Shown here: positions 1-11,746 of the stretch, piece by piece
Layout: every line of letters starts with the position of its first letter
Position numbering within the stretch: the first letter of the stretch is position 1
NCBI RefSeq assembly: GCF_028009165.1
Contig: NC_079245.1
Coordinates: 3,162,001 to 3,226,000 of the forward strand
Reading direction: 5' to 3'
DNA length: 64,000 nucleotides
From: Akanthomyces muscarius
Lineage: Eukaryota; Ascomycota; Sordariomycetes; Hypocreales; Cordycipitaceae
The notes under the pieces: generated by a model
Database searches by the model: none
Seen by the model: only the letters and a program-made list of their open reading frames with translations
Told to the model about the DNA's origin: nothing
Program-made: the position numbers and the translations under genes

Positions 1-182
1 CGACTGAGTGAGGCCCTTACCCGCGTTGTGACACTGAACACGTCACGTCTCACCAAGCCTGGCAAGCCGCGTCCGGAATTTATCGTTGTTCAAAACGAGC
101 AGTTCCCAGAGGAATAAAAAAAAAGTACTTCTGCCAACATCTCAAACAGGCGAAGGCATGAGAAGCAAAAAGAAAGCACAAT

Positions 183-261
183 GCGTGATCTGGGAATCGA
201 ACCCAGGGCTCCCCGACGTTGCGGATGGCAACGGAGAATTTTACCACTAAACCAATCACGC
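183..261 (-). tRNA. tRNA-Gly (GCC) with a 9-nt intron
   Basis: Read on the minus strand this folds into a complete cloverleaf: a 7-bp acceptor stem (GCGTGAT with ATCACGC), a D arm identical in style to yeast tRNA-Gly, a 5-bp anticodon stem (CTCCG with CGGGG, one G-T pair) and a 5-bp T stem around TTCGATT. The internal promoter A box lies at 244-254 and the B box at 193-203. The anticodon GCC is at 227-229. Nine extra bases at 217-225 sit one nucleotide 3' of the anticodon, the canonical place for a eukaryotic nuclear tRNA intron; without them the loop is the normal 7 nt and the mature tRNA about 70 nt. The intron edge could be shifted by one base because of flanking T residues. Confidence 0.93.
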
Positions 262-599
262 TGGTCTTATCTGATGAACGCAGGACCGAACTGTATCGAC
301 ATTTACGCACACATGACGGAGACTTAATCACAAGAGTGGTCGATACAGTTCTCGTACACGATAATGGCAGAGTAATGGCCAAATGAGAGGTAAATCTCCG
401 CTAGGCTAGCTCTTGTCAGATGGAAAGTCGTCGTAGAGGCCTAGAACTTTGATATGACGATGTGGCATTTTGAAGGCTTGCACCAGCAGTGCCACCGCCA
501 TGTTCAGAAAGGAAAGGAACCAAATATTTGAAATTTTCTTCTAGAAGGGGAAACTTGTAGCAATCAACACGGAAGAGAGCAACACAGAGGAAACCTGTT
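262..599. other. Intergenic: tRNA upstream flank and presumed promoter of the next gene
   Basis: No coding frame with recognisable content. It contains the 5' flank of the minus-strand tRNA-Gly and the presumed promoter and leader of the plus-strand gene starting at 600. I see no clear TATA element. Confidence 0.5.
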
Positions 600-2064
600 A
601 TGATTCCGTATCCTTTTCTAAACCTCGCTATGGAGAACAGAGAGAGTCCCGACATCGAACTCGGGCAGCTGATGTGCAAGATGGCCAGTCGAGAGGCAGA
701 GAGCTTCTTCCAAAAGAGCATGATGAAACATGTGCAGCATTTTCCCGAAGCGCTCAATGCCCGTGGTCTCGCCTCCAACGTGATCGATAGTGTGTATGCA
801 TGGCATTCGGCTGGAGAGGGAAGTAAGTATCAGGCCTCGCCCCGTTCAGGCTGCGTCTGGAGAAAAGCTAACGCATCGCCAACCAGGGAGCCTCAAGGGT
901 CTTCCCACCGATTATCTCTCGCTGTTCAAGGTGCTGCAGACCATCTTCTCCGCCAAGTTCTGCAGCAAGTTCGAAAAGCGCTGTCTCGAGTTTGACATCT
1001 TGGTGGAGCGCGAGCACGCGAGCCCTGTCCACCTCGTGAACCGCAGCCTCGCGTCCAGGCTGGTCATTTCCAGCGCCATGATCTCGGAGCACACTGCCGA
1101 GTACTGGGTCAGGCTGCTGTGCACGGCCGTGGCCAGCCACTGCTTCCGACAGGCGGCAGCGCAGTTTGGCGACTTGATCGACCCGCGGACCATGCGGACC
1201 CGAGACGTCAAGGCCGTCTTGAGCGGCCGTACAAACAAATACGATGAAAAGTATACAAAAAGGGGCAGTCGCTTCACGCAGCTCACTCTACAAGGGCCCG
1301 ATCTGGTCACTGCCTGGAAAAGTTCCCACAAGACAGCAGGGCTGGAGAGAATGGCCCCTCGGCATGATGCGATGCCATCTCAGTCATGCAACTCTCCCGT
1401 CTACTACGGAACAGCGGCCCATCTCAACGAACTGCAGGATGACTACATCGAACTAGTTTCGCTTCCCTTCCGTGGTCTTTCCGGTCAGGACCCAGTCTAC
1501 GGAGTCATACCCTACCATGCGCACATCAACGCCGCGCCCACCACCCTCGCACCATTTCGCAGCTTCCTGTCCAGCGTGTTCCGCGCAGAGGTCATTGACA
1601 AGATGCCGTCGCGGAATCGAGATCACACCTGGAAGTCGGGAGACGAGGAGTACGAGAGCGTCATGCTCTTCCAGTTTCGCCCTCGGCCGCCTCCATCGAC
1701 GGGCTACAGCTCGTACACTATCCCAGAAAACATGAGAGCGGCGTGGAGATATGTTGCCAGAACGGTCGTGTGTCTGAAGACGCCACCGCCGCTCTGCTGG
1801 AGGATGTTTTCAGACATTCACGGACAGCCAAGGGGCACCGACTGGCCATTCATCATCTACGAGTTGGAAGATGCAGAGAGGGTCCGCGCTCTGCAGCCTC
1901 TGACGGAGGCATCGCTCTGGCACAGCGTCTGGTGCGGCGAGGGCGTCTGCGAGCTCAACAGCAGCCACAGGGAGTCGTTTGCAATCAAGTACGACATCGG
2001 GACCGACAGGAAAGAAGAAGGAGAAACAAGAAAACTGAAGGGGCTATTGAAAAGGCTGCTCTAA
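600..2064 (+). CDS. Hypothetical protein, two exons, 466 aa
   Basis: Exons 600-822 and 887-2064 are joined across a 64-nt intron with a GTAAGT donor, a GCTAAC branch point at 867-872 and a CAG acceptor. Frame is kept and the split codon gives Arg75. The predicted protein has no signal peptide or transmembrane segment. Its N-terminal 150 residues look helical, the middle (about residues 170-350) is richer in aromatics and prolines, and the C-terminus is strongly basic (KEEGETRKLKGLLKRLL). I do not recognise the family and assign no function. The long open second exon, clean intron and codon use support a real gene. The start at 600 is the first ATG in frame; a second ATG at 630 is an alternative, and an upstream exon cannot be excluded. 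No neighbour gives a functional hint. Confidence 0.72.
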
Positions 2065-2902
2065 GACCTGAAGAGCTAGGAAAGGGACACAGCATTACAA
2101 AAACACATGATAAGTAAAAAGGAGCAAAAATGGCTATCAAGGAGAAAAACAAAATGGTAATAATAATAGTAATAATACTCTAGTAGTAATAAGAAGGAAA
2201 GAAAAAGAAATACAATCAACTAGGAACAAATAAACGACGGTGTTGACAGAAGTCCATCTCTACTCGTATCGTCGGTCTGCCATACCAGCATCCTCAATGG
2301 CACAAATTACGCTCCGAAGGGCTCTCTCGCGGATGCAATCCCGCCGACATCTTTCTTGCCAGGGCCTTTCAAAAATGTCTGTGGTTCTGATGAGATCTCC
2401 AGCTTGCCCCCGGCTCGTCTCATCTTTACCTCTCAATTTAAAGAAGAAGAAAGAATCCACGCACCAGGCCCGCTCGCAATCGCAAGCACAAGTAGACGTC
2501 GGACCATGTTCCATCTATATATCGCGCGCATGGATCATCTCCCCTTGTTTCCAGCTCATAATCTCCTATGCCCCCCCACCCTAGACCTTCCAGATCTGGG
2601 AGGTGATGCGGCATGATGAAGATTAGCAAAGGGCCACCCTGTTTCAAGTTCTTCACTGTCCCGACCCAGTGTGGCTTGCTGTGGCGGGCGTTGTGCGATT
2701 AATTGTCAATTAAGGCTGATACTTGAAACTTGCGCACATTTTCTCCTCTCATTATTTTCGCGTGGAGTCATGGGTCGTTTTTGTGTGAATGATGTTCTGC
2801 GAGGTATCGTGGCACGAGACCTCAGGTGCACGACGCACAGCTCACCGAGCGACATTTTTTTTCTTACAATGTGGTTCTACATAAAGGCAGCCGACGTGTA
2901 TT

Positions 2903-2984
2903 GCATTAAACTGCCACAGCTTTGAGCTGCTCCAAGTGTCATCGCATTAAACTGCCACAGCTTTGAGCTGCTCCAAGTGTCATC
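2903..2984. repeat. Perfect 41-bp tandem duplication
   Basis: Two identical adjacent 41-bp units begin at 2903 and 2944, each starting GCATTAAACTGCCACAGC and ending AAGTGTCATC. A third unit starts with GCATT at 2985 but then diverges. Identity of the copies suggests a recent slippage or unequal-exchange event. It lies outside any recognised gene. Confidence 0.95.
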
Positions 2985-5900
2985 GCATTTTGGATCTGCA
3001 GTGGCTTTCTGTTCGTAGTACAATCGTTTCCCAGGCCGCTGTCATGCCCGAGGGGGGTGTCCGTGAGTTCTCTGAGACATCTGCAGAGATATATTGGCTT
3101 TTCAATATTGCTCGATTGGCTTAACCCCCCATGTTCTTTGCAAGAAACAGCCGCAGTGGCAGAGGCACTGCTTAAATGGCTCGTCTTGCGGTGCTCTTCA
3201 CACCGAATAAGCGATCGAGGTTTTACCAGGCCCTGGGTACATGACATTGTCAGAAACTCCATCTCATGGGTCCTCTTAGTGAGTCAAGTCATACAGTCTG
3301 GCCCTGTCATGAATCCAGGACCATGCTGCTCGCCGGGAAATATGATGGGTCCCGTGGCAGGCGGATTGACGGACTTTGTCATCCTTGCTTCTGAGACATG
3401 AAGATATTCCATCCAGTACGGGCAAGAGTAATCATTGTGCCTATGTAACGAGCAAAAGTTCGCATATATGCCGTGTCATTCACAGAAAGATTCGTGTGTA
3501 CTGTTTCTTATAGCTGCATAGCCAATTGCCAAGTTTCAATATGTCAGTCGTTCAGCTGCACATATGCATAACAGCTCAAAGTAATGTGCTGTCCATACAC
3601 AAGGAGATATGACATGCAGACGCAGAGAATCTTGTATGCAGTCTTTTAGCAAACAGACGTGGTCGTACGACTTGTTGGAGAAGTGATTGGCGCGGCTAGC
3701 ATTCTAGACCTCGACATGACCATGGTGTCCGCAATATGATTTCAATTCTCCAGTCCGGCAATTTGAATCCGAAGCCAGGAAGTCTTGACAAGGACCAAAG
3801 AGTGCAGATAATTTACAAGCAACAAGCGAGGTGCCGCCTCTCCGCCAAACTGGCGTGAGATTGGGTCAGGGGCGGGTTTCTTCTCGGTGGGGGGTACACG
3901 CATCTGCAGTCTCACGGCCGGGGCCCCCGGCCCATGAGCATGTTCGTCGTTGGCCGTAATTTGCGCCCAGGGTCTGTCTGGTCACCGCCCCTGGTGGGAG
4001 GCCGACCAGACTTGCAAGTGGTCAGGAAAGTGCGGCAGTGGTTAATGTTGACCTCGCAATTGCCCATCGTTCTGCAGTCTCATGCTCGTCTATTGACACA
4101 GAGGCTTAGAGGACGACGTTGATAGCATGGGATCGGAGGAAATGAGAGCGGTTCGGCTATAGAAGTCGTCTTTACTGGCAAGGCTGTAATTACAGATAAT
4201 TGTGATTTTAGTATTCGTAAGCCGTGGTGCATGATATGCGGATGGTCGGCTCAGGGACCGCTCGACTCGGAGTAGCAGTGCCGGCACCGCACAACCATGA
4301 AGAAGCAACCATGAAATCCGGTGAGAACTGTAGTCCCCTGAAGGGTTCGCTTCCATGCTAGTGCCTTCCATCACGAAAAGCTACGGTGACGATTCCTGAT
4401 TAGGCCACCGGGCCCTATTCATATGCTTGATCGAGGCAGACACGAAGCTAGCAACACTACACAGCCTCGCCGGTCTATTGCTTATTAGCTTGGGGGCTGT
4501 ATTAGCTTTGGTGCCAAGCTGTGCTAAAGAACCGGCCAGCGCCTCTTTCGTACTGTCCGAGGCCTGATGGTAGCAGAAGGGCCAAGCGTTGCCAAGGAAG
4601 CCAAAATTTGCCATTTCCAAAAGGCGCTTTTTCGCCAAGTCGCCGTAATAATATCGACTGAAAGGCAAAATCTAGGCCCTCGCAGGCGCAAATTGATGGA
4701 ATTCGACTCAAAATGGGGAAAATAGTGTGGGGTATGAGAGGTCTCAGCGAGGTGCAAACTGGATGATTTCGTCTGGTCGGTAGGCCAGGACGTTGTGGGC
4801 GGAGAGCCACGGACCCGACGGGCGGACCTGACTCTAGGTTCGTGTAGAGCAAGGCTATGCGAGATGCAAATGTTACCTGAATACGAGAACAGGCTATCTG
4901 CCCCAGCTTTTGGTATGTTGTGTAGCTTCCGTCGCGGTATCGAGATTGACGTGTGAGTACAGAAGAGAGTCGGCCATGTGCACGCGACTGTTGTCAATTG
5001 AGCAGGCGTGGAACGTGATGCAGAAGCAATTGACACGGCGCTTTCACTTGGCACTGGCAGAGACAGACAGGGCTTTACTGGGCATTCCCGCTGGTTGTTG
5101 TGCATAGCGATGCGCTGGAACGCGGGTACGGGTTACTATGGTAAACGGGTCGGCTGCTTGGTGCGCCGAACTCGTAATTGACCACTAGCGCGAAAAGCTT
5201 GCTGTAAAACAAGAGTCAATAATATTGGCACATTTCTGCACAGGCTGCGACCAAAGATTCCAGGAGAAAGAAAAGACATGAATCAATAGTTTGCTCTGAT
5301 GTTTCTCGTCCGGAAAAGGAGGTGAAGAAGAAGCGATGGTTGTCGTGGTACCACCGATTGGCTCATCCGCAGCGCGTTGCGATAGATCCAGCGCCGGGTT
5401 TCCCAAACCCGGGAATTCCTAAACACAATGGCAGAAGCAAAAAGAAAAAGAAAAAAAGAAAAAAAGGAAGAAAGCAGAATCGTCTGTGCATGGCGATGAA
5501 GAAGCTCAGCTCCGCTTTGTATCGGGCTGGTCGGTGCTCTTGTGTGAGTTTGGGTGTCAAGCTGTGCTCTGTCAAGGCTATGAGCAGGGTGGGGAGCACA
5601 GAGCACGATAATTACGACGAGGATCAAAAAAAGCACGCAGAAATTTTCATTTACCCGTGGCTCTGATGAAAGAGAAGCAGGAAATAAACAAGAAGGCGAC
5701 GATCATCACCGGAAAACGGCACTTGGAAATGGACGCAGGCAAACAGGAAAAAGGCGGAGATGAGGCGGCGGCCGAGACAGGCAAATGAGGATCGGTCGGT
5801 CGCCACCACCAGCATAGTAATTAATCAAGTGTGTCGCGAGCAAAATGTTACTCTGCTGCAGCAGCAGCAGTCAGCCAGTCAGTCAAGGTCGGATGTGGTG

Positions 5901-7597
5901 CCTGTGCAAGGTGACTTTGTTGCAGCGCGAGATGAGAAGGGGTAAATCTGGATAGCAGCCCAGGCCCAATCTGGACTAGAGCTGTTTCAGGGATCAGAGG
6001 AAATAAAAAGAAATCAGGGCGGGCTTGATCTAGTAAAGAACCAGTAAGCCTATTTTTTGCAAGCCAAAGAACGAGTGCACCAGCTACATTGGAATACGCT
6101 CCACAGGCGGCTACACTGGTGGCTCTGCCTTTACTCTCTCGGTGGGCTCTCCAGTGACCTACTGGAAACCTCTCCCTCTTGAGGTTCTTGAGGCTGCTGC
6201 AGCGGTGACATCCCTGTTGGCAATCGGCACGCCACAGGGGCTCTGGGTGGGCATCGTGCAGTGGGTTCTGATGGGCAGATGCGCAGGACAGAAACTCCAT
6301 GATCATTCATGCGAAAAGAAAAAAGGTTAATATCCCTCCTGCCTGGTACTAGGTAGCTATCCGGCAAGCTAGCTCTCAATAAGCAGCTCAGTAAAATAAA
6401 AATAAAAACAGCGCAAAAAAAAAATCCACTGCAGGCCGGGTCGTTTCACGCCTCGTCCGTTTGGGATAAAACAAAGTTTGGTACGCGCGCTGGCCTGGCA
6501 AGGCCTGGCATTGATACAGTCGCTCCCCCGGATGATGTCTGAAACGGTGCCTGGCCATCATCGCAATGCGGCTTTTTTCTGTCTTCTTCTCTCTCCTGCC
6601 GGCTCATGATGATCATTTTAGCCCTATCATGCACCCGCCAGATTGGGCTGAGAAACAGCAGGGCCAACAACCCGTTTCAAATCCTTTACCCTGCACCACG
6701 TTTGGTGTTTCTGGTGTTGCTCGGCCAGCTCGCCGAGTATTTAAGCGTAATTGAAGGGAGCAGCGGAAACTTCATCTGAATAAAACAGTGGCCGGTCTAG
6801 ACCATTGCGCCTTTTTTTCCTGGTCGTGAGTCCAACTCGAGCGTTGCTGGTACACTTTCGAGGGCATGGAGTTGTGATACCTGTCGCTGTTTGGCCATTA
6901 CCATACCATGCGAGTCAGGTGGAGGTGTAATCGAAGGAAGAGAATGGTCCGCGTGCCCATGCATGTTTTGCGATGCAGCTGCGGAATATTCGCCTATCCA
7001 CGTTGCATCCACGATCTTAGACATGGCGTTTTGTCTTTGCTGCAAACTGGCGTCCATGTTCGCTTGGGGGGGGTCATTATTCTGGAGCCTCCAGAGCCTC
7101 GTGCCCTGGAGAGTCACGAGCTTACTGGTACAAGTACCGAACTCGTGGCGGACGGGTTTAATGAGGCGGGGGAGGAAACGACTAGTATCTAGCGACGGGA
7201 TGAAAATGGGTAAATTCATTTCACTTGATTCGTAGGGGCTCACATTAATGCGTGATTGAGCGTTGCGAGGTGATTAATGCTGGTAGCAGCTGGCCAATAT
7301 TTGGCATGTGTTTCCTACAGAGAGGCCTGTGTTTTCTGCGTGGCGCTCGCCGCCCAGTGCGAACCGGCAACCTTGGCGCTCTCAAAATACATTGCTGCGA
7401 CATGCTCCTGCGCGCGTGGCCTGCACCACCCTCCAAGTACCTCGCAGGTGTTGCTCGGACGGTACTAGCGCCAGGGGCAAATATCATGGGGTAGATGCAC
7501 CCCTGCCAGCTCCAGCCAACCAGCGTCCCCGGTGCCGGCCAAAGAGTGATGGGCCGGTGGAGCCGTTGGCTGCGTGCCTGGCCGTTCCTGCGTTGTG

Positions 7598-7644
7598 TTT
7601 GCTTGCCAGCTGGCAGCCCAAACGCCGGGCAGCTGGCAAGCAAA
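7598..7644. repeat. 15-bp perfect inverted repeat (CAGCTGG family)
   Basis: The arm at 7598-7612 (TTTGCTTGCCAGCTG) is the exact reverse complement of 7630-7644, with a 17-nt spacer. A further CCAGCTGGC copy lies at 7669-7678, and related CAGCTGG-type words recur to about 8020. This could be a local hairpin, an old MITE end or a dyad binding site. No terminal inverted repeat with target-site duplication was found. Confidence 0.75.
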
Positions 7645-8558
7645 ACACGTTGTCGTCAACGTTCATGGCCAGCTGGCAGCGTTTCACGGATGCAATGTAT
7701 GTGCTAGTGCTGGTAGATGCATGCACCGAATTCATCACGAATTAGCACCACCGCCTGGCAATTTCGTCAAGCCTTGCTTTAGAGTGCACCAGTAGCCGCC
7801 GTCTGACCCCTCTCTGACCCCCCTGGTCGAAAGCCAAGCAAGGCCCCAGGACCACCCCGTCTTCTACAGCATACTGGTACTCAGCACATTTTCCAGCCCA
7901 GCCGCTCGCTGGTTTTCCAGCAACTTGGGTAGGCAGGTGCCTGTTAATCTGTAGTACTGGCCGATCTGCCTCCCCTGCCTGCGAGCTGCCAGCCAGCGTC
8001 CGTTGGCAGCAGCTGGCCCGTGGGAGGGCGTGTAGCGAGACGCACCCCTTCAATTTTCCCTACCCATGGGCCATTTCCAGGTCTCCATCGCACCCCTCCC
8101 TTCCTTGCCCACTCCCCCCCTCCCCTGGGCCTCGTTAGGCCAGGCCTGGCCGCTCTTCTCCTCGCATCTATTATCTCGTCCCACCGCTCGCTCTCCTCCC
8201 GTTCCTTTTACTTCTCACGGTCGCCCGACGCCTTCATCCATATCCGGTCCTTTCAACCTTCGCTCCTTTTTGCCTCTCTTTCGTGTCACTCGCCTCGACA
8301 CTGTCCGCTCCTTTGAAACAGCCTTTTTTCGTCGCTCTCTATATATCAAGCCACCTTTTCCCGTTTGCCTCGTCGAACTTCGCTCCGTCCTGTTTCTCCG
8401 ACTTGCCAGTTCAAGCTCGACTTTCTTTTTGCAACGTACGCCAACGCCGGCTCGCCACTCTCTCTTCTTCTCGTTGATGACTTCATTTCTCACACTCCTT
8501 TCTTTCCTCTAGTTCAGACTTGTCAATTGCTGCAACGGCTGGTCCTAAGCAAGCAGAA

Positions 8559-8565
8559 TATAAAT
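8559..8565 (+). promoter_or_regulatory. Possible TATA box of the CAP gene
   Basis: TATAAAT occurs about 60 bp upstream of the inferred leader-intron donor at 8623 and follows a long CT-rich block, a common layout for strongly expressed fungal genes. The bases after it read like an A/C-rich transcribed leader. A second TATAAAC-like element at 9133 is an alternative if transcription starts later. This is positional inference only. Confidence 0.4.
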
Positions 8566-8622
8566 CTCTTGGGTTTCACTGCCGTCAACAACATCAACAA
8601 TTTCGACAACCATCAAGTAAAG

Positions 8623-9194
8623 GTTAGTATCGCATCCAGCCTCACTGCACTCTCTCGCCTTGCCTCGATTTTTCTTTTTTGCGTTTTCCTCGATATTGGT
8701 ATATATTCTTGACCACCACCATCGTGCCGTGTTTCGATGTGTTTTCCTCGCCGCTCTCTCAACCCCCTGTCCTTTCTACATGCATCCAGACCACCACCAA
8801 ACCGAATCTGCGCGACGTACCACATCTGTTCACATGGCGACTGCGACGCCATTGCTTCCTCAGATTGCTGCGATCCTCAATTCCGCCCAATGTTATTTTC
8901 TCCGCTCAATCTTGCCCACTGTCCCGCCACTCATCGTTCGCCGTCGCCGCGAGCTGCCTTCAGTTGATGTCTCACCTGGCATTCCATACATTCCTGCAAT
9001 CGGCACCCAAGCAACCACTGCCCACCAGGCCCGCCCGCCGACAATGACAACGACACTATTGTTGCACCCTGCAACCATTGCATGCCGGATTCGACGCAGA
9101 CTCTTTCCCAGCCACTGACAATTCCTCTTCATTATAAACCTCGCGTCACCACATGTCTCCCGCGCAACTTGCAAACTGACAGATGCTCCTACAG
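8623..9194 (+). other. Probable 572-nt 5' leader intron of the CAP gene
   Basis: The donor AAG/GTTAGT at 8623 and acceptor CTACAG at 9194, with a CTGAC branch site at 9176-9180, bracket a CT-rich segment without sustained coding potential. Splicing would join a short A/C-rich leader directly to the bases just before the ATG at 9226. Long leader introns are known in highly expressed fungal genes. The boundaries are inferred from consensus only. Confidence 0.45.
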
Positions 9195-9225
9195 GTTTCG
9201 CATTCTCAATATCAACCTTGACAAA

Positions 9226-10235
9226 ATGAAGTCCTCGCTTGCTCTTCTCGCCACCGCGGCCGCGGTCAGCGCCACAGTCACCTCCACCGAATGGGTTGTT
9301 GACGTCGTCACCGTCACCGTCACCGCCGACCCTTCGGACTTCGTCTCGGCCTCGCAGCCTACCTCGACTCCTACTCCTGAGCCCGTTTCCACCTCGTCGG
9401 TCGCTCCTTCGCCCCCTCCCCCTCCGCCTGCCAACGCTGCTGTTCAGGAGCCCGAGCCCACCACCACCACCCAGGCGCCTCCTCCTCCTCCGACCTCGAC
9501 TCCCGAGCCTGAGCCTGTTGTCCAGACTCAGACCCAGGCTCCCGAGCCTGAGCCTGAGACGACCACCCAGCAGCAGACTGCGCAGCCGACGTCGGAGACC
9601 GTGGCCCCCTCTGGTGGTTACAAGGGCACTGCCATCGACTACCACAACGCCTACCGCAAGGACCACAGCGCTGGCAACCTCGAGTGGGATGAGACTCTGG
9701 CTCAGTACGCTGAGAACACTGCCAACAAGTGCCAGTTTGCGCACGACATGTAAGTAACCCCCGACTGCCAACTAACACTGGCCCAGTAGGCTGACAATTC
9801 GATAGGGCCCAGGGTGACGGTGACTACGGCCAGAACCTCGCTAGTGTCGGTAGTACTGGCGATCTCGGCACCACGGAGTCCGCGGTTGGCAAGGCCATTG
9901 CAGAGCAGTGGTACCAAAAGGAGGTCGGCTACTACAACTTCTTCGGCCAGTCCGATCCCCCTCCCGGTGCCGACTTCAGCAAGTTCGGTCACTTCTCCCA
10001 GCTTGTCTGGAAGGACTCCACGAAGGCCGGCTGCGCTACCGTCAAGTGCCCTGCTGGCACCGTGCTCAGCTACGCGTCATACTTCACCGTCTGCAACTAC
10101 AGCCCTCCGGGTAAGAACCATCCGTTTTTGTACCGTCACGATCATATCACTGACCTTTTTCTAGGTAACTTCGGCGGCAAGTACGCTACCAACGTTCTGC
10201 CCTCGCTCGGCCTCAAGATCAACCTTTCTACTTAA
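9226..10235 (+). CDS. Secreted CAP-domain (PR-1/SCP-like) protein, 299 aa
   Basis: Exons 9226-9749, 9806-10110 and 10165-10235 join in frame across 56-nt and 54-nt introns; the first intron splits Met175. Residues 1-16 form a signal peptide (MKSSLALLATAAAVSA). Residues 40-130 are a low-complexity Pro/Thr/Glu/Gln-rich stalk with runs of prolines, probably O-glycosylated. Residues 136-299 are the CAP domain, shown by YHNAYRKDH near the start, a CQFAHD segment, the signature GHFSQLVWKDSTKAGC and the closing YFTVCNYSPPGN. Fungal members (yeast Pry proteins, Fusarium Fpr1) are extracellular and bind sterols or fatty acids; some contribute to virulence or host contact. The stalk suggests display in or near the cell wall, although no GPI-anchor signal is visible. 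The ATG is chosen because it opens the signal peptide directly. Confidence 0.95.
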
Positions 10236-11746
10236 CAAGTTCCACAAGTGGCTTAACAAGTCCCCTTTCTGGGTATCCTTTGCGGGGCTGGCATTGACGA
10301 ATGACGCATGAACAAGTAAAGGGCTCCATGTCTTGTGGAGGCTCAAGACGCACTGTTTGGGCGCAATGCCGGGGCTGGATGGGGTGTTCGCATTTGGGGC
10401 AAAATGATCTGAACATTTTTCGCTTCTTCATGTACCTTATGCGACGTTGTACTTAGATCCTATCTACGTCTCAAGCTGTTTTTTTTCCTTCTTCACCTGC
10501 GAAGGCATGGGTTGGTGTGTTGGGACATTTCTGACCACTACCCTAGCCTTCTTTTCTTATATGACAAATGTTTATTGTCCTTTTTCCTCTTCATATCTTA
10601 GCATTTATGTGGCGCGAAATCATCAACTTGGCTTGGAAACGAAAACTTGCCTCTCGTTTTTGTAGAAACAACAAACAGCCTGCATAGCGAGAGTCATGTC
10701 GACACTCGATGACAATGTACTGAATGGACAAGTTTTATATGCATTGTTCTCTGTCCTTTTGACCTGGCCAGTCCTCCATGACCGGTTGGCTTGCGCACTG
10801 CATGGCATCATCTCATGCTGGTCTTGCGGCCGATTTTGTAGTGCGAGCCGTATGCCCGGAGCGAATGAGGCCCGACTAAGAAAAGGTTCAAGCAAACAAT
10901 GTGCAAATCGTTTCGTGAGTGCTAGATATGGGTTCCATCGGCGGTTGCCCACAAATTAGTAAATTGGTCTCATCTTGTAAGCCCAAAAGTTTGGAGTCTG
11001 TTCAAACGGCCGGTGCAGGAATCCGCCAATTCGTCACCGACTCCTCGCGCGGACTCGGCTGCAAAGCCAATACACCTCTGCCAGAGCAACTCTGTAGCAA
11101 AACAATGCACTTTCTTCATGGCCAAGTCTGCCTTTGAAGGCTCCGTTTGGTTTCATACGCTTGTGCCTTCTCTGTCTTGTCGCGTGGTCTCCAAAAAGCC
11201 GCCACGCGATTTCCCAGCAGCACCACGACAAAACACCCACGTATCGGCCGCGAACGAACTCAACAAAAAAGACAAAAAAATTGAACAAAAAAAACATACA
11301 GCAGCCGGTGTTCGCTGGTCGTCACCGACCCAACTACTAATCTGCCGGTCAGTAGCTTAACTTCAGCGGAGCAAACGGGACGCGGTGTTCTCTACTGCCT
11401 GTGGCCGTATGTATCAGCCTGTCGAGCCAATTCGCGTAATAAAGGGCCCTTTTTCCGAGCTTACAAACAAAGCTCTTTGAACATGCGAAGAGAAACATGG
11501 CAGGTGACGGCGGAGAATTGTGTGGAAATGGGATTCTGCACCAAGTGGAGGAGAGCATGGGGTCAGTTGGGCACGATTTTGTAAAGAGAGATGCACGCCG
11601 CTTTTTTCCATTTTCCAGTCGTCAGATCCGGCGATGCGACGTTCCGACTATATTGTTCCATCTGGCTGGCCGGAAACTTGTACTTGGCTTGAAGACTACG
11701 CATGTGACAGGGACATCAAATGTTCATCATATTCTCCGGTACACGT
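10236..11746. other. Intergenic, no gene recognised
   Basis: About 1.5 kb between the CAP gene and the ankyrin pseudogene. Small frames on both strands have no family character. Short A-rich runs occur near 11263-11300. The 5' part presumably carries the CAP gene 3' UTR and polyadenylation signals, which I cannot place precisely. Confidence 0.5.

Larger units (their letters stand above)
2065..8556. other. Gene-poor 6.5-kb interval
   Basis: Open frames here are short, mutually overlapping on both strands and lack recognisable domains or credible exon structure, so none is called. The interval holds the 3' flank of the gene ending at 2064, a 41-bp tandem duplication (2903-2984), a polypurine A/G tract around 5437-5475, CAG repeats near 5858-5875, a 15-bp perfect hairpin at 7598-7644, and from about 8060 onward a strongly pyrimidine-rich stretch that leads into the CAP gene promoter. 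A 148-codon minus-strand frame at 6797-7243 and a 114-codon plus frame opposite it are undecidable from sequence alone. Confidence 0.5.

Noticed and set aside
4381..5105. Overlapping minus-strand frames of 95-193 codons
   Set aside because: Three frames overlap, none with family character or splice sites; probably chance in GC-moderate non-coding DNA.
6797..7243. 148-codon minus-strand frame and its plus-strand counterpart
   Set aside because: Both strands equally open, no domain and no supporting splice or promoter structure.
9189..9778. Long opposite-strand frames over the CAP gene (for example 292 codons at 8893-9771)
   Set aside because: Mirror of the Pro/Glu-rich stalk and leader; Arg/Gly-rich shadow composition, while the plus strand has a signal peptide, canonical introns and CAP signatures.
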